Assembly: GCF_001936475.1 (NCBI RefSeq)
Contig: NZ_MSPQ01000001.1
Location: 496,001 to 560,000 of the forward strand
DNA length: 64,000 nucleotides
Source: Algoriphagus marinus
GTDB lineage: Bacteria; Bacteroidota; Bacteroidia; Cytophagales; Cyclobacteriaceae
Direction: 5' to 3'
In this document: positions 47,901 to 57,857 of the stretch, in pieces
Position numbering within the stretch: position 1 is the first letter of the stretch
How the letters are laid out: each line of letters starts with the position of its first letter
Notes under the pieces: generated by a model
Seen by the model: only the letters and a program-made list of their open reading frames with translations
What the model was told of the DNA's origin: nothing
Database searches by the model: none
Made by a program: the position numbers and the translations under genes

Positions 47901-50900
47901 CGCAGGAGTATCGCCTTCGCAAATCGTTTGGTCACTTGCTATTGAACCTTGATCTGGGACATCTCTCACTGTGATCAAGCCTTCTACCCGTACTTGCTGA
48001 CAGGAACCAGTAGTAAAGACCTCGTAGACATATTCTCCAGGTGTAGTTGGAGATCCACTGATTCTCAAATTTCTACCGTTCCAAGTTGCTGAGACCCCTG
48101 CTGGTAAACCGGTGACTATAGGACCTGCTAATCCTCCTCCAACAGCATATTCGATATCGATAATGGGTGAATCTTCGCAAACTACCTGACTATCATCTGT
48201 ACCAACAGCAGAAGTAAGCCTAATAAATGGTGAAAGGGTACCAAAAGAGATATCATCTAATGCAAAGTCATTTCCTCCTAGAGCTGTATTTAAATTTACA
48301 ATTTCAATAATTGCAGTTGTTGCAGTTCCTGAACTCCAGCTTGGATTAGATCTAAACTCTCTCCAGTTGTCTAATCCTACCTGAGCCTGACTAGTTGGCT
48401 CAGGAGCAGTTGATAAATCCAAAACAGTACCAACCAATTGACCATTGATTTTAAATTGTAGTCTAGCATTTGATGCTGGATTCAAATTCATTGCCCAGGC
48501 TGAAAAATAATATTCTGTAAAAGGCTCGACCGTCACTTCTTGCCTCCATATCACGGGTTGTCGGAGAGGGCTACCAACAAGCGCACCTCCATTCACCATC
48601 ATAAAATTCCTCGGTCCAGTTGCATTATTGGTATGGTCTCTTCCGTAGAATGCGGTATGATAGCCTCGAGGATTTGTGGTTGTACTTCCGTTAGCATTTA
48701 CGTTTACTGCATAATAACCTTCTGGCCATAAACCTGTCGCAGGATTACCATTTACATAATAAGCCTGATTTTGGGTGTATTCCGTGAAGAAACTTGGATT
48801 TGCAGGGTCAAAGTTTGTAAAAGATCCATCGACGATTAATTCTTCAGCTATACTAATTGAAGATGTGCTTATACAACCATCAGGAGAAGTAGCCGTCACT
48901 GAGTATGAACCGGCGATATCGACAAGCACAGAGGAGGTTGTTTCTCCAGTATTCCAAAGCCAAGTAGTACCTGTCACATTTGAACTTGCCACTAGTTGCA
49001 CATTTCCATCCACGGCACAGTAATCCGCCTGTAAGGTAATTATAGGTGTAGGGTCTACAGTAATGGTGAAGGTTTCTGAAGGACCAGGACAACCATTTAC
49101 AGTTGGGGTCACAGTAATTGTTGCAGTGATAGGCCCTGAGCTGGTATTTTCAGGAACAAATGCAGGAATATTTCCTGTGCCAGAAGCCGCCAAACCAATG
49201 GATGGATGACTGTTTGTCCAGTTATAAATTACTCCAGCCACGGCATTTCCGCTGAAGTTCACAGCCGTGGTAGATTGACCTGAACAACCAACATCCTGAT
49301 TAGCGATTGGGTTTACTGTCGGCGTAGGTCGTACCAATACATTGACTTGGAAAGTATTTCCTACACATCCGTCTGGCGTAGTTGGCGTGACCGTATAGGT
49401 TACAGTCTGATCCACTAATGAAGTGTTGGTCAGGGCCTGAGAAATATTGGCTTGAGGGGTAGCAACATTCGATTCACCGGTTACATTTCCATTTGGGGAA
49501 ACTGTCCAAGTGTAGGTTGTACCCGTAGGAACTGAACCGTTTGTTCCATTTTGGGGTGTCACACTAAATGTGGCTCCACTACAGATTATAGTTCCAGTGA
49601 TGTTGGTTATCACAGGCGTCACATTGACATCCGTAGAATTGGTAACAGCAGACACTGCTGTACATCCTCCCGTATTGCTGTAATTCACCGAAACGTTTTT
49701 GGTGCCGCTAGTTAACCAGATAAGAGTAAGAGTGTGATTAGTAGCTCCAATACCTCCTGAAGTAATGGTATAATCAGTTCCTGCAGTTCCGGGTACTGTC
49801 CAGATATAGTTGGATTGCCCACTTTGTGTGGCATAAGTAACAGGAGCTCCTACACAGAGGTCAGCAGTAGGAGCATCTGTAAATGTAGGAACTGGGAGTG
49901 GATCAACGTCAATTGAATTGGAAACAGCTGTTGCCGCTGTACAATTATTTGAATTACTGTAATTTACAGAGACGTTTTTGGTGCCGTCTGTCAACCATGT
50001 CAAGGTTACTGAATTATCAAATGGCCCAACACCCCCAGCCGTGATCGTATAGTCAGTTCCGGCAGTACCTGGGATTGTCCAGATATAATTGTCTTGTCCG
50101 GTTTGGGTAGTGTAAGTTACCGAGGTGCCCACACAGACATCAGTTGATGGTCCTGTTGTGAATGTAGGTATTGGAAGGGCATTAATAATTGTGGAATTGA
50201 CTACCGAAGCTACAGCGGAACAATTATTGGCGTTGGTATAATTTATAGAAACATTTTTTGTGCCTGCTGTCAACCAAGTCAGCGTTACAGAATTACTGGA
50301 AGTTCCAACTCCACCGCCTGTAATGGTGAAATCGGTTCCAGAAGTTCCAGGCAAAGTCCAGATATAATTGGATTGACCCGGCTGGGTGGTATAGGTGACA
50401 GAAGTGCCCACACAAACTTCAGAAGGAGGAGGAGCTATGAAGGTTGGCGTTGGAAGCGCATTTACAATTGTGGAATTTACTACAGCTGTTGGGGCAGAAC
50501 AATTATTCGAGTTAGAGTAATTTACTGAGACGTTTTTCGTACCCGCTGTCAACCATCTCAGCGTAACTGTGTTGCTGGACGTTCCGATTCCTCCTGCAGT
50601 TATGTTGTAATCAGTACCCGGGGTACCTGGTATCGTCCAGGCATAGTTGGATTGACCCGGTTGGGTGGTATAAGTTATGGGAGTGCCGACGCAAACCTCA
50701 GAAACGGTAGGAGCTGTAAAAGTTGGTGTAGGTAGCGCATTTACTATTGTGGAATTAATTGTTGCAGCAGCAGCGGTACAATTGTTTCCATTCGTATAAT
50801 TGACGGATACTGCTTTGGTACCACTTGTTAACCAGGTAAGTGTAACTGTATTGCTAGTATTTCCAATACCTCCTGAGGTAATGTTATAATCAGTACCCGC

Positions 50901-53900
50901 AATTCCAGGTACATTCCACACATAATTGGATTGACCCGATTGGGTAGAATAAGTCACGGAAGTTCCTATGCATACCTGTGCAGGTGGAGGAGCAATAAAT
51001 GTTGGAACGGGCAGGGCGTTTACAATTGTAGAATTGACAGTTGCGGTTGCAGCAGCACAATTGTTTGAGTTATTGTAATTTATGGATACATTCTTAGTTC
51101 CGGCAGTTAGCCAAGTCAAGGTAACCGTATGATTAGTAGATCCAATTCCTCCGGAGGTAATGGTGTAATCCGTGTTCAGAATCCCCGGTATCGTCCATAC
51201 ATAATTGGATTGCCCTGATTCAGTAGTGTAGGATATGGAGGTTCCTACACAAACCTCACCTGCTGGAGTAGGAGTCAATGTTGGAACTGGCAATTCGTTT
51301 ACCACAAAGCCTCCTGAAATACCAGAAGTTTGATCGGGCCCACATCCTCCAGAACTTGAGACTACAACGTAATAGTATACAGGAACGCCATCAGCGACAT
51401 TTGAAGAAGGTGTAAATGTATCAGAGTTGGTCCCAACTGGGGTATCTGCGCCAGTATTAATTACTCCAGTGGTATTGCTATACCATTGATAAGACAAGGT
51501 TCCAGTTCCAGAAGCGCTAACAGAAATAGGATTAAATGGGCCCTGACCTTCACAAATTATAGCACCAGTAAGATCCTCCGAATCAATAGACGTTAATGGA
51601 TTGACTATGAAAGCCCCAGAAACCGAAGAAGTAACAGTACCGCAACTAGGACTGGTGGCAGTAGCATAGTAATATCTCGGTAATCCATCTGCAACCCTTG
51701 CATCTGAAGGCGGGGTGAAAGTTGAGTTAGTTTCACCTGAAAGTAAAACGCCACCTGTATTATCAGGGCTTGTGTTTTGATACCATTGGTAGTCGGCCGG
51801 TATTCCACCATCACCAGTGGCAGCTATTTCAAGTTGAGAGAAAGTACCAGCTCCAAAACAGAATTCTTCATCAGGAGCCGTAGGGTCTAGATCTAGATTA
51901 ATGGAAGTACCTGATGGAGAAACGATATATGCACCCGTAAGCTCAGAAGTTTCTGAGGCTCCACAAATACCTGATACCACCACATAATAGTAGGAAATAC
52001 CCTCTGGAGAAGATGGTGGAGTAAAGGCCGCAGAAGTGGCACCACTTACCTGTGTTCCTGGGTCTGTGTTTATTGGAGAATTGTCTGGTTTACGATACCA
52101 TTGGTAACTTAAACCAGATCCTGATGCAGTAATTGTAATAGGGTCAAAACCATCACCAAAGCATTCAGTATCACCGACCTGACCCGGATCAATCACAGGA
52201 TCAATAGAAACAGGAGTGCTTATTTCAATTGTATTCGAAGCAGGGCTGGCTATTGAACATCCATTTGCATCAGTATAATTGACCGTCACCGTTTTCGTAC
52301 CAGAAGTTAACCATTCAATGGTGACGGTATTGCTACTGATACCAATACCTCCTCCAGTGATATTGTAATCAGTACCAGCAGTACCTGGCAGATCCCAGTC
52401 ATAATCAAATTGACCACCCTGTGTTGTATAGGTTACCACATCATTAAGACACACCGGATTAGATGGCTCCACAGTAAAGCTTGGAGCGGGAAGTGGATCC
52501 AAATTAATTGTATTGGAAGCTGGAGAAATACCCGTACAGCCATTGGCATCGGTATAATTTACAGTGACGGTTTTGGTGCCATCAGTCAACCACTGTATGG
52601 TGACAGTATTACTAGCTGCTCCAATACCACCTCCAGTAATGGTGTAATCAGTGCCTGCCGTTCCGGATACGGTCCAGACATAATTGGATTGACCTGACTC
52701 GGTGGTATAGGTCACTTCTTCCCCAATACAAACTGGATCGGATGGCTGAACAGTGAATGTTGGTACTGGAAGGGGATCAAGCGTTATCGTATTGGAAGCA
52801 GAAATTGCACTAGCACATCCATTTGCATTTGTATATTCAACACTTACAGTTTTATCTCCATCAGTCAACCATTCTATTGTGACGGTATTGCTACTTGTAC
52901 CTATACTTCCAGCTGTGATGTTGTAATCAGTTCCTGAAATCCCCGTAACTGTCCAGACATAGTTTGATTGTCCCGACTCTGTAGTATATGTCACCTCATC
53001 TCCTATACAAACTGGATTTAAAGGCTCAGTTGTGAAAGTAGGGACAGGAAGGGGATCCAGATCAATGGTGCTAACTGCCGGTGATACTCCCTCACAATCA
53101 TTGGAATTTTCATAATTTACGGTTACAATTTTTTGCCCGTCAGTTAGCCAAATTATGGTAATTGTATCATCGGTGCCGCCTGCGGTGATAGTATAATCAA
53201 TTCCTTCATCACCCGAAATTGTCCAGTCATAATCTGAAATATCGGAGCCAGACTGGGTTGTATACGTGACTTCTTGGCCTATACAAACTGGACCTGAAGG
53301 TGCTGTAGTGAATGTTGGTACTGGCAATGAATTAATTTCAATTGTATTCGATGCAGCAGTATTACCGACACAACCGTTTGAGTTTTCATAATTGACTGTG
53401 ACAGTTTTGGAACCTGTTGTCAACCACTCTATGGAAATTGAATTGGAATTAATTCCACCAGCAGTAATAGTATAATCTGTTCCCTGGATACCTGAAAGGT
53501 TCCAATTGTAGTTTGTCCGTCCTGACTGCGTAGTGTAGGTCAACACCTCGCCTAAACAATAATCATCGGCTGGCTCAATAATGAATGTTGGAGTTGGTAG
53601 AGGACTGACTGAAATAGGACTACTAATAAATGCAGCAGCTGAACATCCGCTGGAATTTGAATATTTCAGGAATACTTGTTTTGAACCTTGTGTTAACCAA
53701 ACTAGCGTTAATGAATTACTTGTACTGGTTCCGCCAGAAATTTTAGTATAATCGATTCCTTCAATTCCGGAGATCTGCCAATTATAGTTGAATTGACCGG
53801 CTTGAGTTGAATAAATTACCTCTTCCCCGATACAGACCACACCAGAAGGTGCTACAGTGAAGCTTGGGATGGGAAGTGGGTTGATGGTTAGGCTACGAGT

Positions 53901-56900
53901 AGCGATATCCTGGGGACAGCTTCCCGAACCGGCTACAGTGTAGCTAATTGTAGTTGTCCCACTAGTAAGCGCTGTAACTACACCTGTTGTGGTGTTGATG
54001 GTGGCAACAGTAGGATTGCTCGAGGTCCAAGTTCCTCCCAGTGATGTGGAGGAAAAAGTAGTACGCTCTCCTACGCAAAGCTCATCAACACCACTCAAAG
54101 TTCCGGCATCCGCTAATGGAGTCACCGTGATGGATCGGGTTTCAAAATCATTTGCGCAGCCTCCTGATCCGGCTACCGTGTAGGTCAATATAGCTGAACC
54201 AGCAGATACTCCTGTTACAACTCCTGTGATTGGATTTACTGTGGCCACAGCTGGATTTCCTGAGGACCAGGTCCCACCTGAGACGGTGGAAGAAAATGTT
54301 CGGGTGCCTCCTTCACATACTTCTTGAGTTCCACTCAGAGTCCCTGCATCGGGTGGAGAAGTAACCGTAATGCTGATATTGGTTTGAGGAGCAGGACATC
54401 CTCCACTTGCTGGAAGGGTATAGAAAATATCTACCGTACCAGCAGCAACACCTTCAACCAAACCTGTACTGGAAACCGTGGCAATAGCTGGATTGGCCGA
54501 AGACCAAGTGCCAAAAGCGGTAGTAGATAAAAGCTGTGATTCCCCTCCAATACAGACATCCTGATTTCCACTAAGGGTTCCAGGGCTAATAGGCTGGTTG
54601 ATGAAGACTGTTCTGGAGGAGGTGGCTACTGTACAGCCGGTTATAGTATAGCGAATAGTTGCAGCACCTGCACTTACTCCGGTAATCACACCTGTTGTAG
54701 GGTTGACGGTTGCGATAGTTTCATCAGCAGATGACCAAACCCCACCTGCCATCGTGGAAGTAAACGTTGTAGTACTTCCAATACAAATGGATTGAGGCCC
54801 ATTTACAATACCTGCAGTCAGAGTATAAGAAATTTTGATTCTTCCAGCTCCCCCATTTCCTCCAAATACAGATGAACTTGAGCCATCCCATCTTGCACCA
54901 CCACCACCACCTCCCGGAACTTGGCCCGCCTGACCACTGGTATTTTGTACATTGGTTCCAGCTCCCCCATTTCCTCCATCACTTCCAGCTGGAATTGTTC
55001 CAGGAGTTATTACACCGCCATTTGCACCATTAGAATTGGCATAGCCGGAGGATCCACCACCACCACTACTAGATCCTGATTGGTCACCACCCCTTCCACC
55101 AGAATAGGCTACATCATTCCCAGTACCAACCGTCCCCCCTGCTCCTCCACTACCTGAATTTCCAACTCCGGTTCCGCCCCTTGCAAGCAAACCTGCGCCA
55201 AAAGTAGTGTTCCCGCCATTAATTGTAGTATTATTTCCGCCAGGACCTACTACATAATTAAAAATATCACCGGGATTTACGCTTAGAATGGACCTAGAAT
55301 AGCCGCCTCCGCCTCCGCCTCCGCCTTCATTTCCGCTTCTTATACCTCCTCTACCTCCTCCTCCCCAGCCTTCAACAATTATTTCGGTCACACCATTAGG
55401 AACTACCCAAGTGCCAGAAGGATTTGTTGCAAAATCTAAAGTCGCAACACATCCACAATCCTCGACCACAATAGTTCCTGTGGCAAAGGCTACTCCGCAT
55501 GTTCCTAGTATTTCGATGCTGTAGTTGAAGGTTCCCAGCTCGGTAGCATTACCAGTAATGCTTATTTGCCCAGTAGAAGGATTGAATGTAGCACTTACTC
55601 CAGTAGGAAGACCATTGGCCCCATCCACTCCATCTCCGAAGATTCCGGTAGCACCCGTAGTACTATGCGTAAGATTAATGTCCCCTGTAAAAAAACAGAA
55701 TGTATTGGAGGAACCAGGGCTTACGGTTTTGCCAGGATTAACCTGTATAGTTTTGGTAACAACTGCAGGACTGCAGGAACCTCCACTAGCAGTAAGTTGT
55801 AAGGTGATGAGGCCCAAAGCACTATCGTTTGCTCCTGCTGTGTAGGTAGCTGTAGCAGGATTATTGGCATTGGTCCAGGTACCTGTTCCATTTAAATTGG
55901 TCCAGACACCACTAGTTGCAGCACCTCCTATATTACCTCCCATAGGAGCTGAGGTATCTCCATCACAGATTTCAGGCAATGCTCCTCCAGCATTAGCTGT
56001 TGGACTGGTGGTGATTGTAAGCGTTTTAGTGGCTATAGCTACTCCACAGCTTCCCCCGATAGTGGTCAGGGTTAAAGTAATAGTTCCAGATTCCGAGGCT
56101 CCGGCAGTATAAGTTGCAGTTGCTGGATTGGTGGGATTAGTCCAAGTACCAGTTCCCCCGCTCCAGATTCCTCCCGCAACAGATCCACTAACTGATCCCC
56201 CCATTGCTGGGGTCGTTTGGCCCTGGCAAATTCCAGCTAAGGCTGGACCGGCATTGGCTTGGGGGAGAGCATTTACCAAAATTGTTTTTGAAACTGAGAC
56301 TGTACCACAAGATCCTCCAGTCGTTGTCAAAGTAAGAGTTATTAAACCAGATTCTCCCGGTGCAGCCGTGTAGGTCGCATTAGCAGGACTATTGGCATTA
56401 GTCCAGGTACCAGATCCTCCACTCCAAGTTCCCGAAGTAGCTACACCGCCGATACTTCCTCCCATAGGGGCAGAAGTTTCTCCCTGGCATATCGCAGCCA
56501 ATGCTCCACCGGCGTTTGCCGTTGCTCCGGGGTTTACAGTTATGGTTTTCGAGGCACTTACTGTCCCACAAGAGCCTCCTGAAGTAGTTAGGGTTAGGGT
56601 AGCTGTACCACTGTAGCCAACAGGTGGAGTCCATGTGGCATTTAAAAAAGTTGCGCTTGGGGAAAAGGTACCTCCGGCACTAGAAGACCAAACTCCTCCA
56701 GTAGCTCCACCGCCTACACTTCCTCCAAGAGCGGCAGAGGTTTCACCCTGACATATAGCTGCTAGTGGAGAACCTACGTTAACCGTTGGATTTGGATTTA
56801 CCAGAATTGTTTTAGAGGCGGTTCTGATACAACTTCCTCCCGTAGTAGTCAGTGTTAAGGTAGCTGTTCCTGTATATCCTGCAGGCGGGGTCCAAGTAGC

Positions 56901-57857
56901 ATTTAGGTTGGTTGCGCTTGGACTAAAGGTTCCCCCTGCATCAGAGGTCCAAGTTCCTCCTGTTGCCGAACCTCCAACACTTCCTCCTAGGGAAGCGGAA
57001 GTTCCTCCCTGACAAATTGTAGCCATAGCCGCTCCGGCATTTGCAGTTACTGTACAGGTAATTGGTTTGAGAGCTAGTAAAATACTTAAGCTTCTTTCGC
57101 TATCATCTAGATCTGCTTCACCTCTTCCTACATTCCCTGAATTTGTTTTTATGTTCCATGCCCCAGCTACAGCCAAATCTGCATCTGCATCTCTATCTCG
57201 ATAAAAGAGCTCGTTTAAGGTTCCAGGGTTGTTGTTTTGTGTGCGCCAGTCATCTATGTCGACATTGTTGTTTCCAATGATGCTAAGCATTACTATTGCC
57301 GCATTCGGGGTTACAGTAGTGACGGTTTCAGTCCTTAAGTCATCATTATTTCTAGAGTTTAGGTCACCAGGAGCCACATCAAAAGGTGTTCCTCCAACTC
57401 CACCTGTAACATCCACTCCTGAAAAGGCAATAATAGATCCGACCATATCTTCAGCATCATCATCACCATTGAATGTGAAGTTTGCTGCCGCTACATCAGC
57501 TGCAGTTGCTACTTTGTATAAAACAGTTCCTTGCCAACGGTCAGAACCGCCTCCAACATTATCTCCATCAATAACCGTCCAGCCAGAAGAGGTGACATTT
57601 CCCATCCCGTCACGCTCATCGTTACTTTGACCAATAGTTGCAATCATCAAATCACCTACTTGCAAGCCAGTTGGCCTTGCAATGGTTAGTGAGTTAGTTC
57701 CGCTGGTGGCTGTTGTAGCAGTTCCTCTTTGCGCTATTTGCCCAAAACCTTCGGTTATCCCAGCACCAAAAAAAAGAAATAAAAGGGCAATCACCCAAAA
57801 CTTAAAAAAGCCTTGGATTAACCTTAAACAAAAAGAAGAAGCGCTCTGCTTTTCCAA
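44970..57857 (-). CDS. Giant mosaic T9SS surface protein (4295 aa)
   Basis: The protein has an N-terminal hydrophobic signal (about 18-40, FWVIALLFLFFGAGITEGFGQ) and a beta-sandwich domain (about 41-265). These parts follow: five ICQGETSAxxGGSxGG repeats (about 267-705), a glycine-rich domain (about 800-1010), four Big_2-like units (SGNPAVATVNPITGVVTG), six PKD-like units of about 93 residues, three Ig-like units (YQWYSNTTGV), and six more PKD-like units. Further beta units follow, with a lectin-like domain (about 2940-3205, ALGGNDFALDDISFG) among them. Last come a glycine-rich domain (about 3790-4100), an FN3-like module and a type A sorting domain (WRVFPNPTTG, GVYTIEIAWG). Most repeats carry two Cys. 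It should be exported by the T9SS and displayed on the surface, probably in adhesion or gliding; partner unknown. Its reverse strand carries many proline-rich shadow frames. Confidence 0.85.
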   Translation of the reverse strand: MEKQSASSFCLRLIQGFFKFWVIALLFLFFGAGITEGFGQIAQRGTATTATSGTNSLTIARPTGLQVGDLMIATIGQSNDERDGMGNVTSSGWTVIDGDNVGGGSDRWQGTVLYKVATAADVAAANFTFNGDDDAEDMVGSIIAFSGVDVTGGVGGTPFDVAPGDLNSRNNDDLRTETVTTVTPNAAIVMLSIIGNNNVDIDDWRTQNNNPGTLNELFYRDRDADADLAVAGAWNIKTNSGNVGRGEADLDDSERSLSILLALKPITCTVTANAGAAMATICQGGTSASLGGSVGGSATGGTWTSDAGGTFSPSATNLNATWTPPAGYTGTATLTLTTTGGSCIRTASKTILVNPNPTVNVGSPLAAICQGETSAALGGSVGGGATGGVWSSSAGGTFSPSATFLNATWTPPVGYSGTATLTLTTSGGSCGTVSASKTITVNPGATANAGGALAAICQGETSAPMGGSIGGVATSGTWSGGSGTWTNANSPANATYTAAPGESGLITLTLTTTGGSCGTVSVSKTILVNALPQANAGPALAGICQGQTTPAMGGSVSGSVAGGIWSGGTGTWTNPTNPATATYTAGASESGTITLTLTTIGGSCGVAIATKTLTITTSPTANAGGALPEICDGDTSAPMGGNIGGAATSGVWTNLNGTGTWTNANNPATATYTAGANDSALGLITLQLTASGGSCSPAVVTKTIQVNPGKTVSPGSSNTFCFFTGDINLTHSTTGATGIFGDGVDGANGLPTGVSATFNPSTGQISITGNATELGTFNYSIEILGTCGVAFATGTIVVEDCGCVATLDFATNPSGTWVVPNGVTEIIVEGWGGGGRGGIRSGNEGGGGGGGGYSRSILSVNPGDIFNYVVGPGGNNTTINGGNTTFGAGLLARGGTGVGNSGSGGAGGTVGTGNDVAYSGGRGGDQSGSSSGGGGSSGYANSNGANGGVITPGTIPAGSDGGNGGAGTNVQNTSGQAGQVPGGGGGGARWDGSSSSVFGGNGGAGRIKISYTLTAGIVNGPQSICIGSTTTFTSTMAGGVWSSADETIATVNPTTGVITGVSAGAATIRYTITGCTVATSSRTVFINQPISPGTLSGNQDVCIGGESQLLSTTAFGTWSSANPAIATVSSTGLVEGVAAGTVDIFYTLPASGGCPAPQTNISITVTSPPDAGTLSGTQEVCEGGTRTFSSTVSGGTWSSGNPAVATVNPITGVVTGVSAGSAILTYTVAGSGGCANDFETRSITVTPLADAGTLSGVDELCVGERTTFSSTSLGGTWTSSNPTVATINTTTGVVTALTSGTTTISYTVAGSGSCPQDIATRSLTINPLPIPSFTVAPSGVVCIGEEVIYSTQAGQFNYNWQISGIEGIDYTKISGGTSTSNSLTLVWLTQGSKQVFLKYSNSSGCSAAAFISSPISVSPLPTPTFIIEPADDYCLGEVLTYTTQSGRTNYNWNLSGIQGTDYTITAGGINSNSISIEWLTTGSKTVTVNYENSNGCVGNTAASNTIEINSLPVPTFTTAPSGPVCIGQEVTYTTQSGSDISDYDWTISGDEGIDYTITAGGTDDTITIIWLTDGQKIVTVNYENSNDCEGVSPAVSTIDLDPLPVPTFTTEPLNPVCIGDEVTYTTESGQSNYVWTVTGISGTDYNITAGSIGTSSNTVTIEWLTDGDKTVSVEYTNANGCASAISASNTITLDPLPVPTFTVQPSDPVCIGEEVTYTTESGQSNYVWTVSGTAGTDYTITGGGIGAASNTVTIQWLTDGTKTVTVNYTDANGCTGISPASNTINLDPLPAPSFTVEPSNPVCLNDVVTYTTQGGQFDYDWDLPGTAGTDYNITGGGIGISSNTVTIEWLTSGTKTVTVNYTDANGCSIASPASNTIEISTPVSIDPVIDPGQVGDTECFGDGFDPITITASGSGLSYQWYRKPDNSPINTDPGTQVSGATSAAFTPPSSPEGISYYYVVVSGICGASETSELTGAYIVSPSGTSINLDLDPTAPDEEFCFGAGTFSQLEIAATGDGGIPADYQWYQNTSPDNTGGVLLSGETNSTFTPPSDARVADGLPRYYYATATSPSCGTVTSSVSGAFIVNPLTSIDSEDLTGAIICEGQGPFNPISVSASGTGTLSYQWYSNTTGVINTGADTPVGTNSDTFTPSSNVADGVPVYYYVVVSSSGGCGPDQTSGISGGFVVNELPVPTLTPTPAGEVCVGTSISYTTESGQSNYVWTIPGILNTDYTITSGGIGSTNHTVTLTWLTAGTKNVSINYNNSNNCAAATATVNSTIVNALPVPTFIAPPPAQVCIGTSVTYSTQSGQSNYVWNVPGIAGTDYNITSGGIGNTSNTVTLTWLTSGTKAVSVNYTNGNNCTAAAATINSTIVNALPTPTFTAPTVSEVCVGTPITYTTQPGQSNYAWTIPGTPGTDYNITAGGIGTSSNTVTLRWLTAGTKNVSVNYSNSNNCSAPTAVVNSTIVNALPTPTFIAPPPSEVCVGTSVTYTTQPGQSNYIWTLPGTSGTDFTITGGGVGTSSNSVTLTWLTAGTKNVSINYTNANNCSAVASVVNSTIINALPIPTFTTGPSTDVCVGTSVTYTTQTGQDNYIWTIPGTAGTDYTITAGGVGPFDNSVTLTWLTDGTKNVSVNYSNSNNCTAATAVSNSIDVDPLPVPTFTDAPTADLCVGAPVTYATQSGQSNYIWTVPGTAGTDYTITSGGIGATNHTLTLIWLTSGTKNVSVNYSNTGGCTAVSAVTNSTDVNVTPVITNITGTIICSGATFSVTPQNGTNGSVPTGTTYTWTVSPNGNVTGESNVATPQANISQALTNTSLVDQTVTYTVTPTTPDGCVGNTFQVNVLVRPTPTVNPIANQDVGCSGQSTTAVNFSGNAVAGVIYNWTNSHPSIGLAASGTGNIPAFVPENTSSGPITATITVTPTVNGCPGPSETFTITVDPTPIITLQADYCAVDGNVQLVASSNVTGTTWLWNTGETTSSVLVDIAGSYSVTATSPDGCISTSSISIAEELIVDGSFTNFDPANPSFFTEYTQNQAYYVNGNPATGLWPEGYYAVNVNANGSTTTNPRGYHTAFYGRDHTNNATGPRNFMMVNGGALVGSPLRQPVIWRQEVTVEPFTEYYFSAWAMNLNPASNARLQFKINGQLVGTVLDLSTAPEPTSQAQVGLDNWREFRSNPSWSSGTATTAIIEIVNLNTALGGNDFALDDISFGTLSPFIRLTSAVGTDDSQVVCEDSPIIDIEYAVGGGLAGPIVTGLPAGVSATWNGRNLRISGSPTTPGEYVYEVFTTGSCQQVRVEGLITVRDVPDQGSIASDQTICEGDTPAAITGSVYTPQDAGAVISYRWEMNTDISSPNWVDVPGNPSSADYAPSVLAETTQYRRYAISTVGANSCEGPATNPVTITLQSEPVAGLIASDQTICTGDDPVAFTSSSSGTGDGTITYQWEFTNSSNPSWTLISGATAATYDSPALSETTQFRRITVSTLNGVACISIPTNTVVVTVIPENTVAPVNPDPPLCLDVPQPVTIIHTSTGATGISNAGVAGANGLPLGVSAAFDSATGNITISGTPMEVGVFNYSIPLTGGCGSVNATGTITVADPSYPISNIEVVNPAVGSTPPYVSTFTIYSPELTPGDYEIIYSTSGTNAVADQTITVTVTTAGQFTFQSLPYSNEGTTILTINSIQGVADQCPFSVPTNNTIPFGINCSTEYLAADGDATFTVPTDIFQVRIEVFGDGLGGATASQIMTVQPGGQIFLVFDGTDVFVTEVPDTEPVVDRLAQAIVSTTGPNGRIVITYDCTPPPPCSSSGDVYQYTDSEGYTIIRFTGDCNWTAPDGLDEFEVLVVGGGGGGGFGDAAGGGGGGAVVYQQYTGISMNGSPGLQGAVFNVSPGGQGLGATNGNLQGQNGEGSAFSGPAFDFAGSNTFTDLIAAGGGGGGTSSSDQSIRSGSNGGSGGGGAAFGTDTSGGGIADASDDGEGNNGGTAFGQSFGGSGAGGGGAITDGLDGSGDANMMSAGSGGNGEMRSISGEDVYYGAGGGGTSAGATVNEPGMGGSQYAGSGGATFYAGGRGNNTGIGLPATTYGSGGGAGRTGGSAGFQGVVYIRYPNFRILPVELSYFKALYNSPLRSGDLSWATTKEWENDRFEVERSVNNVKTWEKIGEVKGAGYSDGTIEYDFRDSELPLAGGNIFYRLKQINFDGESTYSDTKSIKVEAVPGTTSWRVFPNPTTGDPINLEMLDAGAYNDEKIIVRVISSTGVFEIIEGESTVKLSIQLSDILRDKAAGVYTIEIAWGDWKEYLKVILMR
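49625..51300 (-). repeat. Second block of six PKD-like coding repeats, period about 279 bp
   Basis: Six consecutive units encode a shared pattern: LPxPTF, then VCVGTxVTYTTQ, then GQSNYxWTxPG, TDYxITxGG, WLTxGTKNVSVNY and NNC. The DNA phrase for the N-S-T-I-V-N-A-L-P joint recurs near 50173, 50452, 50731 and 51013, spacing about 279 bp. These six units resemble each other more than those of the other block, consistent with local amplification. Confidence 0.75.
52210..53880 (-). repeat. First block of six PKD-like coding repeats, period about 279 bp
   Basis: Six units have the same pattern as the second block but different consensus details: VCIGEEVTYTTESGQ, TVTIEWLTDGTKTVTVNY, and a joint reading SNTIxLDPLP. 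They are separated from the second block by three Ig-like units, so the gene holds twelve units in two subfamilies. One further unit sits in the neighbouring 1713-aa gene. Confidence 0.75.
53880..54825 (-). repeat. Four Big_2-like coding repeats
   Basis: Each unit of about 75-80 residues has the form GTLSGxxxVCxGxxxTFSST, then GGTWSSxNPxVATVNxxTGVVTG and a closing RSxTIT. This is the bacterial Ig-like (Big_2) signature. The units lie directly upstream in the protein of the first PKD-like block. Confidence 0.7.
55738..57060 (-). repeat. Five N-terminal coding repeats of about 87 residues
   Basis: Units share AxxICQGETSAxMGGSIGG, a TWxxGxGTW or AGGTFSPSAT centre, and TLTLTTxGGSCGTVxxSKTIxVN. 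They tile without gaps and have two Cys each. I do not know a family name; they look like a beta-sandwich repeat of Bacteroidota surface proteins. Confidence 0.7.

Noticed and set aside
49625..53880. CRISPR-like or satellite DNA because of regular spacing
   Set aside because: The period is about 279 bp and encodes an unbroken protein repeat; there are no short direct repeats with unique spacers.
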